Below are positions 1 to 10,414 of a stretch of 17,108 nucleotides of DNA, piece by piece. Every line of letters begins with the position of its first letter. Within the stretch, counting starts at the first letter, position 1. Position numbers and translations under genes: made by a program. The notes under the pieces were generated by a model that made no database searches, had not been told where the DNA came from, and was given only the letters and a program-made list of their open reading frames with translations. Source of the stretch: an uncultured Kangiella sp. (GTDB taxonomy: Bacteria; Pseudomonadota; Gammaproteobacteria; Enterobacterales; DSM-103792); contig CAMLKQ010000013.1 in assembly GCA_946480585.1 (NCBI GenBank), positions 1-17,108 of the forward strand, read 5' to 3'.

Positions 1-1412
1 TTGCCCCAGGTCAGACCGGCACCGTAGAACAGACCAATCGCCACCGTCGACAGGAACACCAGACCGATCAGCGGACGCTGTTCATTGCCGGCAGCGGATT
101 TGTCGGTCAGTGCCGGCCACAGCGCACGGCCAACCAGGAACAGCCAGAACATCAGGCCGATGAACAGCAGGATCTGCCAGAACCGGCCGAGATCAACAAA
201 CTCGTAGCCTTGGTGACCGAACCAGAAGTTCATGTCCGGGTGCAGTTTCTGCATCACGCCGAACCATTCGCCGACAAACGAACCGACCACGACGATCAGC
301 AGCGCGCCGAACAACGCGTTCACGCCGAGCTTCTGATACTTGGGTTCTTTACCGGACAAGGCTGGCGCCAGATACAAACCGGTGGCGAGCCAGGCCGTGG
401 CGATCCAGAAAATGCCGAGCTGGGTGTGCCAGGTGCGCACCAGCGAGTAGGGGATGATGTCGGCGAGCGGAATGCCGTAAAACTCGTGACCTTCCACCGC
501 GTAGTGCGCGGTGATGCCACCGAGCACAATCTGGGCAACAAACAATGCCGCCACGGTGATGAAGTACTTGCCGGTGGCACGCATCGATTCGGTTGGCTTC
601 AGGCCACCGAGCGGATCGGCTTTCGGCGCTTCCAGATGCTCTTCCTGTTTGGTTTTGGTGTGGTACCAGACCAGCAAGCCAATACCGGCGATCAACAGAA
701 TCACCGAGGCAATCGACCACAACACGGCACCGGAAGTCGGCTTGTTGTTGATCAAAGGTTCGTGTGGCCAGTTGGAGGTATAAGTAATGCTGTCGCCCGG
801 GCGATTGGTGCTGGCCGCCCACGAGGTCCAGAAGAAGAAGCCGGTCATCGCTTGCCGGTATTCGGCATTCGGCACCGGGTTGTTGCGGATCGCGTATTGC
901 TCACGCAGTGATTCGGTGGCTTTGTCGTCGCTGAACAGCGAGACGTAATGCGCCGCGACTTGCTTGATCGCTTCGGCCCGATCCGACGCCACGGTGATGG
1001 TGTTGGTGGCCGGATTGAACGTATTGGTGCGCATGGCCTCGACCAGCCGCGCTTTCAGTGCGCCCTGGGCGCCAGCGCCCAACGCATTGAACTCGCTGCC
1101 GTATTCGGCCTTGGCCCAGATGTCGAGCAGGGCGGTGGCTTCGCGGTGCAGCCAGTCGGCCGACCAATCCGGCGCGACATAGCCGCCGTGGCCCCAGACC
1201 GAACCGGTTTGTTGACCGCCAACGGTCTGCCAGACCTGACGACCGAGGTCGAGGTCGGCGCGGGTATACAGGGTTTCGCCGGTGGTGGTGACTACCTTGT
1301 CCGGCATGGGTGGGGCTTCGCGGTAAATTTCGCCGCCCAGATAAATCAGGACGCCGAAACTGACAACGAACATCAGGGCGAAGTACAACCCGAGTCGTTT
1401 GATGTTGTGCAT
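1..1412 (-). CDS. norB: Quinol-dependent nitric oxide reductase (qNOR), N-terminal 470 residues, cut by window edge
   Basis: This is the single-subunit respiratory NO reductase that takes electrons from quinol and reduces NO to N2O in the inner membrane. The gene is open at the left edge, and about 470 of an expected 750 or so residues are present. The start is followed by a membrane helix (residues about 5-25). A long periplasmic domain comes next with the qNOR signature RQVWQTVGGQQTGSVWGHGG and VAPDWSADWLHRE around residues 55-85. This domain has no CXXCH, as expected for the heme-free NorC-like part of qNOR and unlike the NorCB type. Further helices follow from about residue 220, including a WHTQLGIFW segment with H329, a likely heme-ligand region. 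A GGGAG ribosome binding site lies 7 nt before the ATG. The gene diverges from nsrR across two NsrR-like operators, which fits NO-induced expression. The symbol norZ is also used for this type. Confidence 0.93.
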   Translation of the reverse strand, partial: MHNIKRLGLYFALMFVVSFGVLIYLGGEIYREAPPMPDKVVTTTGETLYTRADLDLGRQVWQTVGGQQTGSVWGHGGYVAPDWSADWLHREATALLDIWAKAEYGSEFNALGAGAQGALKARLVEAMRTNTFNPATNTITVASDRAEAIKQVAAHYVSLFSDDKATESLREQYAIRNNPVPNAEYRQAMTGFFFWTSWAASTNRPGDSITYTSNWPHEPLINNKPTSGAVLWSIASVILLIAGIGLLVWYHTKTKQEEHLEAPKADPLGGLKPTESMRATGKYFITVAALFVAQIVLGGITAHYAVEGHEFYGIPLADIIPYSLVRTWHTQLGIFWIATAWLATGLYLAPALSGKEPKYQKLGVNALFGALLIVVVGSFVGEWFGVMQKLHPDMNFWFGHQGYEFVDLGRFWQILLFIGLMFWLFLVGRALWPALTDKSAAGNEQRPLIGLVFLSTVAIGLFYGAGLTWG

Positions 1413-1541
1413 ACGGGATCTCCCGAGGCTGTTTATGAAACGTTTGGGCCTGTGTTCCGGGCTGGTCCGGCGGGTTGAAACGGCCGGGCCTGTCCATTCG
1501 GGCTACTGGGCTTCCCGCCGGTTGGGTTCTGGCTGGAAGTT

Positions 1542-1564
1542 AACATTCACGTTAAATGAATCTT
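1542..1564. promoter_or_regulatory. NsrR-like operator, norB-proximal copy
   Basis: This is a 23-bp inverted repeat of the 11-1-11 form. The left arm is AACATTCACGT; the right arm read on the other strand is AAGATTCATTT. The arms agree at 8 of 11 positions and resemble the NsrR half-site AAGATGYATTT as I remember it. It lies in the norB/nsrR divergent spacer, 4 bp from a second copy. It probably blocks norB and/or nsrR transcription when NO is absent. The call is by eye, not by matrix scoring. Confidence 0.6.
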
Positions 1565-1568
1565 TAAA

Positions 1569-1591
1569 AAGATGCAATACAGATGTATCTT
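1569..1591. promoter_or_regulatory. NsrR-like operator, nsrR-proximal copy
   Basis: This is a 23-bp inverted repeat. The left arm AAGATGCAATA is close to the NsrR half-site consensus, and the right arm on the other strand is AAGATACATCT. It lies 51 bp before the nsrR start and 157 bp before the norB start. With its neighbour it covers most of the AT-rich core of this spacer, where the promoters of both genes are most likely to be. I could not assign a convincing -10/-35 pair. Confidence 0.7.
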
Positions 1592-1642
1592 TATCGGCAT
1601 GGCCTTTGCGCCACGTCAAACCGGCCGGGGGAGTGAGACCTG

Positions 1643-2089
1643 ATGCGGATTACCCAGTACACCGATTACGCTCTGCGGGTGCTGATCTACCTCGGCTTGG
1701 AAGCCGACAAACGGTCGACCATCGGCGAGATCGCCGAGCGCTACGTCATCTCCCGCAGCCACCTGATGAAGGTGGTCAACCAGCTGGTGCAGGAGGGCTT
1801 TGTCGAGGGGGTGCGCGGCAAGGGTGGTGGCATCCGGCTGGCCAGGCCGGCCGAGCAGATCCGCATTGGCGATGTGGTGCGCAAGATTGAGCCGGATCTG
1901 GCCATCGTCGAATGCTTTGGCCCCGGTAACCAATGCGTGATCACGCCGGCCTGCGATCTGAAGCGGGCGCTGTACGAGGCGCTGCAGGCGTTTCTGAAAG
2001 TGCTCGACGGTTACACACTGGCCGATTTCCTCGCTCATCAACGCGAGCCCTTGCGGCAGTTACTGCAACTGGACGTAGTCGAGGTCTGA
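1643..2089 (+). CDS. nsrR: NO-sensing Rrf2-family repressor NsrR
   Basis: This 148-residue protein is a normal-length Rrf2 regulator. The N-terminal winged helix-turn-helix starts MRITQYTDYALRVLIYLG and continues through SRSHLMKVVNQLVQEGFV and a glycine-rich GKGGGIRLA wing. Three cysteines, C91, C98 and C104, lie in the ECFGPGNQC...PAC stretch. They match the iron-sulfur cluster ligands of NsrR, with spacing near that of the E. coli protein. In known NsrR proteins, NO destroys the cluster and lifts repression. A GGGGGAG ribosome binding site precedes the ATG. The gene diverges from norB, a classic NsrR target, and similar operators lie before nirS and nirK, so it is probably the local NO switch. 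IscR and RirA are less likely given the cysteine spacing and the neighbours. Confidence 0.93.
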   Translation: MRITQYTDYALRVLIYLGLEADKRSTIGEIAERYVISRSHLMKVVNQLVQEGFVEGVRGKGGGIRLARPAEQIRIGDVVRKIEPDLAIVECFGPGNQCVITPACDLKRALYEALQAFLKVLDGYTLADFLAHQREPLRQLLQLDVVEV

Positions 2090-2221
2090 GTGGCCCGGGT
2101 GCCGGCGGCAAAAGTGGCATTCGACGCTGCTTGCCGATTTTCGGTACGATGACGAGCGCGCGACGGCAACGACCTCGCGCTGCCGTTGTTTCACTCCCGC
2201 CCGGCCAGGACTCTTTTTCGC

Positions 2222-3238
2222 ATGACCATTCGTGTCGCCATCAATGGCTTCGGTCGTATCGGCCGCAGCATTCTGCGCTCGCTCTACGAACACGCCCATC
2301 GTCGTGATATTCAAGTTGTCGCGATCAACGAGCTGGCCGATGCTGCCGCGGTCGAGCATTTGCTGCGTTATGACAGCAGCCATGGCCGTTTTGGCGTGCC
2401 AGTGTCACGTGATGGGGAATGGCTGAGCGTGGCCGGCGACAAGATCCGCCTGCTGCGCCAGCCGGATGCGGCGCAATTGCCGTGGCGCGAGCTCGCCATT
2501 GATGTGGTGCTCGAATGCACCGGCAGCTTGCACAATCATGACGAGCTGAGCCGGCACCTGAGCGCCGGCGCCAAGAAGGTGCTGCTGAGCCAGCCGGGTG
2601 GCAATGATCTCGATCTGACCGTGATTTATGGCGTCAACCACACCGCGTTGACGGCGACGCACCGTATCGTGTCGGCCGGTTCCTGCACGACCAATTGCGT
2701 GGTGCCGGTCATCGCCAGTCTCGATCAGGCGGTTGGCATTGAAGGCGGCGCCATCACGACCATTCATGCCTCGATGCATGATCAAAATGTCATCGATGCC
2801 TATCATCCGGATTTTCGCCGGGCGCGCGCCGCCAGCCAGTCGATCATTCCGGTCGATACCAAATTGGCGCGCGGCATCGAGCGCATCCTGCCGAAATTCA
2901 CCAACTGCTTTGAAGCCATTGCCGTGCGGGTGCCGACTACCAACGTGACCGCGATGGATGTCAGCCTGACCATGCGCCGCGATGTCGTCGCCAGTGAAAT
3001 CAATCAGGTGCTGAAAGCCGTGGCCGACAATGGTCTGCGCGACATTCTGGCCTATACCGAAGAGCCGCTGGTCTCGATCGATTTCAACCACGATCCGCAT
3101 TCCTGCATCGTCGATGGCTCGCTGACCCGGGTCAGCCACAAGCGCTTGGTGAAAACCTTGCTGTGGTGTGACAACGAGTGGGGCTTTGCCAACCGGATGC
3201 TGGATGTGGCCCGGGTGATGGCGCGTATCAGCGACTGA
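2222..3238 (+). CDS. epd: D-erythrose-4-phosphate dehydrogenase (Epd), GAPDH superfamily
   Basis: This 338-residue cytosolic NAD-dependent dehydrogenase is expected to oxidise erythrose 4-phosphate to 4-phosphoerythronate, the first step of the DXP-dependent pyridoxal phosphate route. The Rossmann start is [10 protein letters not shown] (residues 7-16). The catalytic cysteine is C155 in SAGSCTTNC, and H182 in TTIHASMHD is the matching base. The block from [15 protein letters not shown] through [13 protein letters not shown] is typical of Epd and differs from glycolytic GAPDH, which has TGAAKAV there. The length is nearly that of E. coli Epd. I chose the ATG at 2222, 11 nt after AGGA, because the family begins M-T-[IV]-RVAINGF; an upstream in-frame ATG at 2186 adds an unrelated 12-residue leader. 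It is not linked here to pgk or fba, which often follow epd. A glycolytic side activity cannot be excluded. Confidence 0.87.
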   Translation: MTIRVAINGFGRIGRSILRSLYEHAHRRDIQVVAINELADAAAVEHLLRYDSSHGRFGVPVSRDGEWLSVAGDKIRLLRQPDAAQLPWRELAIDVVLECTGSLHNHDELSRHLSAGAKKVLLSQPGGNDLDLTVIYGVNHTALTATHRIVSAGSCTTNCVVPVIASLDQAVGIEGGAITTIHASMHDQNVIDAYHPDFRRARAASQSIIPVDTKLARGIERILPKFTNCFEAIAVRVPTTNVTAMDVSLTMRRDVVASEINQVLKAVADNGLRDILAYTEEPLVSIDFNHDPHSCIVDGSLTRVSHKRLVKTLLWCDNEWGFANRMLDVARVMARISD

Positions 3239-3249
3239 AAGCGAGCAGA

Positions 3250-3277
3250 AAAAATGGCGCCCGTAGACGCCATTTTT
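3250..3277. terminator. Bidirectional intrinsic terminator between epd and the TonB receptor gene
   Basis: AAAAATGGCG pairs with CGCCATTTTT around an 8-nt loop. A-rich and T-rich flanks let it work in both directions. It sits 12 bp after the epd stop and 10 bp after the stop of the convergent receptor gene. Confidence 0.85.
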
Positions 3278-3286
3278 CATTCCGGT

Positions 3287-5461
3287 TCAGAACGTCCAGT
3301 TAACGGAAATTTTGCCATAGCGACCCGGCTGCGACAGTAACGGTATGGCCGGATGTTCCGCTTCCAACGCATACACATCGTTCCACTGCCACCAGGTCTT
3401 GTCGAACAAATTGAAAATGCCGGCGTCGATGTGCAGGTTTGGCAGCGGTTGCCAGTTCAGCACGGCATCGAAGACCGCGTAGCCACTGACGGAAAAGCGT
3501 TCGATACTGCTGTCGTCGACCCGATCTTTTTCGCTGGCAAACCTGCTGTTCAATGCCAGTTGCCATGGCTCGCTGGCATTTTCCCAGCGCACGCCGAGCA
3601 TGCCATTGCGTGGTGGCATGCTGTTCAGCGGTTGATCGGTTTGCTGATTGTCGCCGCGGCCATAAAAGAGTGATGCCTGCAGTGCCACGTTGCCAGCCTC
3701 GGCGCTGAGCAGTTGCCAATCGGCGCTTGCTTCGATACCGCGAATGCGGGCCCGGGTGATGTTTTGTGACTGAAACAGCGTGTCGCCCGTTTCCGGATCG
3801 ACACCGAGATTGACCCGGCTTTCAATAAAGTCTTCAAACTGGCTTTCGAAGAAATTGAGTTCCCAGTGGTGCGGGCCGTTGCGGCCACGCCAGCCCAGCT
3901 CAATGGTCTTTGATTGTTCGGGCTTCAGTTCCGGATTGGGCAGTGCCCGGAAACGCAGCATCGGAATATAGAAGCCAATATTGGCGTCCTCGACCGGCGG
4001 CGAGCGAAAACCTTCCGCGTATTGCAGATAAAGGCTTTGCTGTGGCAACAGGTGCCACACCAGACCGAGCTTGCCGGTCAGCGCCGACTCATCGATATCG
4101 GTCAGTTCCGTTTGCGGATTGTCGGCCAGCCACATGGCATCGGCGCGACTGTTGAGTGCATAACGCTCATAACGCAGGCCGGGGATGAGCTCCCAGGCCG
4201 GTGACAAACGAATCTCGTCGTGGCCGTAGATGGCAAATTCGCGCAGCTCGCTGATCGGAAAATCACGCAGTGGCATCTGCTCACCGAGAATGAAATGGGT
4301 GCTGGTGCCGGTCAGCAGGTTGGTTTGCACGCCATCACGGTATTCGCGGATCTCGCTGTCGGTGAGCGACACGCCAAAGCCGACATGGTGGTCGCTGTCG
4401 GCGAACTGCAGCTGTCGATTCCAGTGATTTTCCACACCGGTGGCCGTGACCTCGTAGTAAAAGTCGCGTTGATAGCCGGTATGTGCCGTTGGTGTGCGGC
4501 GCTCTTCTTGCGTGCGCTGGACGCTGTCCAGCGACTGCCGAAACAGGTTCAGCTGCGATTGCCAGTCGTCACCGGTGTAGCGCCAGGTCAGGTTGTAGCG
4601 TTCACGGTTGGCGCTGTCATCGCCACGCAGCACGGTGGTGGTGGCAAAGCGGGCATAGCCCAGCAGCGATTGAATATTGCTGTCGGTTTGTTTATCGGTT
4701 TTCTCAGCCAGCAGCTGCATGGCATGGCGATCATTCAGTTGCCAGCTCAGCTGCGCCAGCGCGCTTTGGTGTTGGTAGTCACGGCTGTCACGAGGTGCGC
4801 TGCTGGCGCTGTGATCACGCTCATGGCCCTCGCGCTCGCCGGCGGCGAGTAGCAACGCCAGTTGTTCATTCCCGAGCGCACCCATGGCGGTGAGCGCGCG
4901 GCCATCATCGCTGCCATCGTAACTGGCGCGAATGCGCATTTGCCGATCGCCGTCACGCAGCAAATCGGCCGGCGTCATGCTGTGAAAACTGACCACACCA
5001 CCGACGGCATCGCTGCCGTACAGCGTCGAAGCCGGGCCACGCAGGATTTCCACCCGCTGGATCAATCCGAGTTCGACCAGATCGCGCGAGGCATGCGAGT
5101 AGCTGCCAATCTTGAACTGATCCGGCACCGGCACGCCGTCAAGCAGGATCGCCACGCGATTGTCGCCGATGCCGCGAATGCTGATGCCGGTCGCCCCAAA
5201 GCGCGTGCCGCCCTGGTCGACATTGAGGCCGGGTTGGTAGCGGAACAGATCGCTGAGTTCGGTAACGAGTTGCTGCTGCAGCTCCAGCTCGTTCATGGCG
5301 CTGACGCTGGCGGCCACATCGGCAAGCGGTCGCTCGGTGCGCGTCGCGATGACGACCAAGCGTTCCGGCTCAGTATCCGGGCCGTCGTCGGCCATGACGC
5401 TGGCGGCAAACAACCCAAACAGGGCGAAGGCGATAAGGGCAGGGCGAGCGCGGTGCGGCAT
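3287..5461 (-). CDS. TonB-dependent outer-membrane receptor, heme/hemoglobin type
   Basis: This roughly 724-residue beta-barrel receptor probably imports heme, or iron from heme proteins, using TonB energy. A signal peptide ends near SVMA-DD. The plug domain carries VVIATRTER, IRGIGDNRVAILLDGVPVPDQF, VEILRGPASTLYGSDAVGGVV and SFHSMTPADLL, which match the heme/hemoglobin receptor family closely. The barrel holds EGFRSPPVEDANIGF and LPNPELKPEQ, corresponding to the FRAP and NPNL signatures of heme receptors. It ends in NWTF, with the terminal aromatic residue typical of barrels. I chose the ATG at 5461 because GAGGA lies just before it; an in-frame ATG 7 codons upstream has no such site. The gene diverges from nirS, and the spacer between them could place it under FNR and NsrR. 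The family call is firm; the heme substrate is inferred from motifs and from the heme-rich neighbourhood. Confidence 0.85.
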   Translation of the reverse strand: MPHRARPALIAFALFGLFAASVMADDGPDTEPERLVVIATRTERPLADVAASVSAMNELELQQQLVTELSDLFRYQPGLNVDQGGTRFGATGISIRGIGDNRVAILLDGVPVPDQFKIGSYSHASRDLVELGLIQRVEILRGPASTLYGSDAVGGVVSFHSMTPADLLRDGDRQMRIRASYDGSDDGRALTAMGALGNEQLALLLAAGEREGHERDHSASSAPRDSRDYQHQSALAQLSWQLNDRHAMQLLAEKTDKQTDSNIQSLLGYARFATTTVLRGDDSANRERYNLTWRYTGDDWQSQLNLFRQSLDSVQRTQEERRTPTAHTGYQRDFYYEVTATGVENHWNRQLQFADSDHHVGFGVSLTDSEIREYRDGVQTNLLTGTSTHFILGEQMPLRDFPISELREFAIYGHDEIRLSPAWELIPGLRYERYALNSRADAMWLADNPQTELTDIDESALTGKLGLVWHLLPQQSLYLQYAEGFRSPPVEDANIGFYIPMLRFRALPNPELKPEQSKTIELGWRGRNGPHHWELNFFESQFEDFIESRVNLGVDPETGDTLFQSQNITRARIRGIEASADWQLLSAEAGNVALQASLFYGRGDNQQTDQPLNSMPPRNGMLGVRWENASEPWQLALNSRFASEKDRVDDSSIERFSVSGYAVFDAVLNWQPLPNLHIDAGIFNLFDKTWWQWNDVYALEAEHPAIPLLSQPGRYGKISVNWTF

Positions 5462-5524
5462 GGTGTCCTCAATTGGCGGCATGGCGAGGCGAGACGAGAC
5501 GGCGGCAAGCCTGCGCGGTCGCGA

Positions 5525-5558
5525 GCCGGGCGATTTTGACTATAGTCAAAGGCCCGGC
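5525..5558. repeat. 34-bp interrupted dyad with a perfect TTGAC-N4-GTCAA core
   Basis: The core at 5535-5550 is a perfect 16-bp palindrome (TTTGAC, TATA, GTCAAA). Outer arms GCCGGGC (5525-5531) and GCCCGGC (5552-5558) also pair, with a 3-to-1 base interruption. The core has the TTGAC-N4-GTCAA shape of the CRP/FNR family. As RNA it would fold into a strong hairpin with no T-run. It lies 64-97 bp before the receptor start and about 180-210 bp before nirS, so it could be an operator or a leader hairpin of the receptor mRNA. Confidence 0.6.
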
Positions 5559-5604
5559 ATGCCTTGAGCGCTGTTCTGCTGCGTTTTCGTCGTCTGTTCG
5601 CGCG

Positions 5605-5627
5605 TAGATTCAGATTAAACGCATCTT
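5605..5627. promoter_or_regulatory. NsrR-like operator between the TonB receptor gene and nirS
   Basis: This is a 23-bp 11-1-11 inverted repeat. On the minus strand the first arm is AAGATGCGTTT, near consensus. The other arm, read on the plus strand, is TAGATTCAGAT. A TTTAAT hexamer at 5614-5619 on the minus strand lies inside it and could be the -10 of the receptor gene. For nirS the operator is upstream of the FNR box. It suggests NO-responsive control of one or both genes. Confidence 0.6.
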
Positions 5628-5631
5628 TTAA

Positions 5632-7860
<2,229 letters not shown>

Positions 7861-7901
7861 GCTCGCTGGTCAATCCCGGCCGGGACAGCAGTCCTGATCA
7901 A

Positions 7902-7929
7902 AAAAAGGCCGCCTTCGGGCGGCCTTTTT
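7902..7929. terminator. Strong intrinsic terminator after nirS
   Basis: AAAAAGGCCGCC pairs perfectly with GGCGGCCTTTTT around a TTCG tetraloop, 41 bp after the nirS stop. It should separate nirS from nirK transcription, which agrees with nirK having its own control sites. Confidence 0.93.
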
Positions 7930-7989
7930 GCTGCTGATTCATAGCGTTTCTGGCGCGAAAGGGCGGCGGTGGTCGGACGCGAACCTTTA

Positions 7990-8012
7990 TTGATTCACAT
8001 AAAATACATCTT
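7990..8012. promoter_or_regulatory. NsrR-like operator upstream of nirK
   Basis: This is a 23-bp 11-1-11 inverted repeat. The right arm on the minus strand is AAGATGTATTT, a full match to the NsrR half-site consensus as I remember it; the left arm TTGATTCACAT is weaker. It ends 1 bp before the FNR box, so NsrR and Fnr could compete for this DNA. Confidence 0.68.
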
Positions 8013-8013
8013 A

Positions 8014-8027
8014 TTGACTGGAATCAA
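8014..8027. promoter_or_regulatory. FNR/DNR box upstream of nirK, TTGAC-N4-ATCAA
   Basis: TTGAC and ATCAA half-sites are separated by 4 bp, the reverse form of the DNR consensus. If it acts at -41.5, transcription would start near 8062, with a weak CATAGG hexamer at 8048-8053 as the -10 and a leader of about 50 nt before the nirK ATG. Confidence 0.75.
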
Positions 8028-8111
8028 GTCCGCAGGCGCCGCAGGGGCATAGGCTGAACACAACGAAATTTGATTCTGTTCATTGTTGTTCAAACCTGTC
8101 AGGAGTCCATT

Positions 8112-9530
8112 ATGCGTCGCGCATTTCCCAAGGCTCTGTTGGTACTGCCACTGCTGTGGAGTGCCATGGCCAACGCCGCTCTACCGGTAGAAAAAGCCGT
8201 ATTGGCGGAGGCACCACACGTGCCAGCCCCGATCACCCGCAAACACAACGCCAAAGTGGTCGTGCATCTGGAAACCACCGAAGTGGTCAAGCGCATGGCC
8301 GATGGTGTTGATTACACCTTCTGGACTTTCGGCGGCAACGTGCCGGGCAGCTTCATCCGGATCAAGGAAGGCGATGAGGTGGAATTCCACCTGTCCAATC
8401 ACCCGAGCAGCAAGATGCCGCACAACATCGATCTGCACGCGGTGACTGGTCCTGGCGGCGGTGCGGCCGCTTCGTTCACGGCGCCGGGGCACAGCTCACA
8501 GTTCAGCTTCAAAGCGCTGAATCCAGGCTTGTATGTGTATCACTGTGCGACCGCGCCGGTCGGCATGCACATCGCCAACGGCATGTACGGGCTGATTCTG
8601 GTCGAACCGAAAGAAGGCCTGCCGAAAGTCGACAAAGAATTCTATGTGATGCAGGGCGATTTCTACACCAAAGGTGCCTACGGCGAAGCCGGTCTGCAAC
8701 CGTTCGACATGGAAAAAGCGATCAAGGAACAACCGGATTACGTCGTGTTCAACGGTTCGGTCGGTGCTTTGACGGGTGACAACGCCATCACCGCCGAAGT
8801 GGGTGAAACCGTGCGTCTGTATGTCGGCAACGGCGGCCCGAACCTTGTATCGAGCTTCCACGTGATCGGCGAGATTTTTGATCGCGTGTTCATTGAAGGT
8901 GGCACGGCAGTCAACCGCAACGTTGAAACCGAACTGGTGCCGGCCGGCGGTACCGCGATTGTCGATTTCAAACTGGACGTACCCGGCACGTTCATCATGG
9001 TCGATCACTCGATTTTCCGTGCCTTCAACAAAGGCGCACTTGGCATGCTGAAAGTCAGCGGCCAAGAAAACAAGACCATCTATTCAGGCAAGCAGTCCGA
9101 TACGGTCTATCTGCCGGAAGGTGGTGCGGTCCAGTCGCTCAATGGTGGCTCGCCGAAGAAAGCTCCCGCGCAGACGCTGGAAGAGCAGGTCGCAGCCGGT
9201 CAGCGTGTCTATGACCAAAACTGCGCTGCCTGCCACCAGCCGAATGGTGAAGGCGTGCCGGCCGCATTCCCACCGTTGGCAAAATCGGACTTCCTGTTGG
9301 AAGACAAGCTGCGCGCCATCAGTGTGGTGCTGAATGGTCGTCAGGGTGAAATCAAGGTCAACGGCAAGACTTATGTCGGCGCGATGCCGGCGGTCAAGCT
9401 GGATGACGAATCCACTGCCAACGTGGTCAATTACATCCTGAACAGCTGGGGCAACAAGGGCGGCAGCGTCACGGTTGATGATGTCAAGAAAGTGCGCGCC
9501 ACCACGAAAGCGGCCGCGGACATTCACTGA
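8112..9530 (+). CDS. nirK: Copper nitrite reductase NirK with a C-terminal cytochrome c domain
   Basis: This 472-residue periplasmic enzyme reduces nitrite to NO at a type 2 copper centre. A signal peptide ends near ANA-AL. Two cupredoxin domains span about residues 45-320. The type 1 copper ligands are H104, C145, H153 and M158. The type 2 ligands are H109, H144 and H299, and the catalytic pair D107 and H250 is also present. A linker of about 35 residues leads to a class I cytochrome c domain (about 358-465) with C371-x2-C374-H375 and probable ligand M425. This is the domain order of the Ralstonia-type three-domain NirK, where the heme feeds the type 1 copper. I chose the ATG at 8112, 6 nt after AGGAG and directly ahead of the signal peptide; an in-frame ATG at 8070 gives an unsuitable leader. 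The heme domain resembles the extra domain of NirS just upstream. nirV and sco follow. Confidence 0.96.
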   Translation: MRRAFPKALLVLPLLWSAMANAALPVEKAVLAEAPHVPAPITRKHNAKVVVHLETTEVVKRMADGVDYTFWTFGGNVPGSFIRIKEGDEVEFHLSNHPSSKMPHNIDLHAVTGPGGGAAASFTAPGHSSQFSFKALNPGLYVYHCATAPVGMHIANGMYGLILVEPKEGLPKVDKEFYVMQGDFYTKGAYGEAGLQPFDMEKAIKEQPDYVVFNGSVGALTGDNAITAEVGETVRLYVGNGGPNLVSSFHVIGEIFDRVFIEGGTAVNRNVETELVPAGGTAIVDFKLDVPGTFIMVDHSIFRAFNKGALGMLKVSGQENKTIYSGKQSDTVYLPEGGAVQSLNGGSPKKAPAQTLEEQVAAGQRVYDQNCAACHQPNGEGVPAAFPPLAKSDFLLEDKLRAISVVLNGRQGEIKVNGKTYVGAMPAVKLDDESTANVVNYILNSWGNKGGSVTVDDVKKVRATTKAAADIH

Positions 9531-9563
9531 GTTATCTCGGCAACGCTGAAGTGACTTTGCGGG

Positions 9564-9598
9564 TCGGTTGATGGCAGTTTGCAGTCGCCGTCAGCCGA
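9564..9598 (+). other. Hairpin in the nirK-nirV spacer
   Basis: TCGGTTGATGGC can pair with GCCGTCAGCCGA along 12 positions, two of them G-U pairs, around an 11-nt loop. No T-run follows, so it does not look like a standard terminator. It may protect the nirK 3' end or reduce read-through into nirV and sco. Confidence 0.5.
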
Positions 9599-9628
9599 CA
9601 TCGCAATGGAGTTCACTGGAGTGCGATC

Positions 9629-10414
9629 ATGAGCGTGAGTGTCAACAGTAAACGGCTGGTGATCAGCACGGTATTGTTCGCTGTCGGCATGGCGGTGACG
9701 GCCGCTGAGCGAATGAGCATTCCTGCGGGGCAATACCGGCCCCTGTTCGCCACCGCCGAGCAAGCGCCGACTGAAATCAAGCCGTTCTGGCTGGATCGCG
9801 TACCCACCACCAATGCTGAATTTGCAGCGTTCGCTACCGCCCACCCGCGCTGGCAACGGGGCCGTATCGCGCCGTTATTTGCCGATTCCCGTTACTTGCA
9901 GTCCTGGCAATCCGATGGCAACGGAAACTTCACACCGAGACCTGAGGAAACGCAGGCGCCAGTAACACATATTTCGTGGTTTGCGGCCAAAGCATTCTGT
10001 CAGGCTCGCGGAGGTCGCTTACCGACCACCGCCGAATGGGAGTACGTCGCAGCTACCGGCAGTCTCGATCCGCAACTGGACGAAAAGCGCATTCTGTCCT
10101 GGTACTCGGCGACGACACCGGCAATTGCGCCGGCAGTTGGTCAGCGCGAGCCGAACCGTTACGGCGTGCAGGACATGCACGGCTTGATTTGGGAATGGAC
10201 CCAGGATTTCAGCAGCTCACTGACCACCGGCGAGTCACGCGGCGACAGTGCAGTCGATAATCAATTCTTCTGCGGTTCTGCCGCTGCTGGCAGTGCCGAC
10301 CCGAGTCAGTACGCGGCGTTCATGCGCTATGCCTTGCGTTCGTCACTGCAAGGTCATTACACCGTGGTCAATCTCGGTTTTCGCTGTGCCTATGACAATG
10401 AGGAAGCACGATGA
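9629..10414 (+). CDS. nirV: NirV-like protein, formylglycine-generating-enzyme (SUMF1) fold, exported
   Basis: This 261-residue protein has the FGE/SUMF1 sulfatase-modifying fold. Visible family marks are FWLDRVPTTNAEFAAF (about 53-68), HISWFAAKAFCQARGGRLPT then AEWEYVA (114-141), NRYGVQDMHGLIWEW (176-190) and the closing GFRCAY (250-255). An N-terminal hydrophobic stretch ending near VTA-AE suggests export to the periplasm. Only three cysteines are present, C124, C215 and C253, and none form the closely spaced pair that does catalysis in aerobic FGE, so formylglycine formation is unlikely. Genes of this type directly after nirK are called nirV in Rhodobacter; their function is unsettled, and help with NirK maturation is an inference from location. 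GGAG lies 7 nt before the ATG. The stop overlaps the sco start by 4 bp (ATGA), so the two are translationally coupled. Confidence 0.8.
   Translation: MSVSVNSKRLVISTVLFAVGMAVTAAERMSIPAGQYRPLFATAEQAPTEIKPFWLDRVPTTNAEFAAFATAHPRWQRGRIAPLFADSRYLQSWQSDGNGNFTPRPEETQAPVTHISWFAAKAFCQARGGRLPTTAEWEYVAATGSLDPQLDEKRILSWYSATTPAIAPAVGQREPNRYGVQDMHGLIWEWTQDFSSSLTTGESRGDSAVDNQFFCGSAAAGSADPSQYAAFMRYALRSSLQGHYTVVNLGFRCAYDNEEAR

Noticed and set aside
210..911. Plus-strand open frame of 233 codons opposite the NO reductase gene
   Set aside because: It has no recognisable family pattern and lies antisense to a convincing qNOR reading with a proper start and ribosome binding site. It is a GC-rich shadow.
1..1412. 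Cytochrome-c-dependent NorB (NorCB type)
   Set aside because: The long N-terminal extension with qNOR signatures and no separate norC upstream fit the quinol-dependent single-subunit type.
1606..1619. FNR box before nsrR/norB
   Set aside because: Only one half-site (GTCAA) is good and the other is TTGCG. It was too weak to list as a feature and is mentioned as a possibility only.
2222..3238. Glycolytic GAPDH (gapA)
   Set aside because: The [10 protein letters not shown] block and the YHPDFRR segment match Epd rather than GapA, which has a TGAAKAV stretch at that place.
2405..3280. Minus-strand open frame of 291 codons opposite epd
   Set aside because: It overlaps the terminator and is antisense to an intact Epd with catalytic C155.
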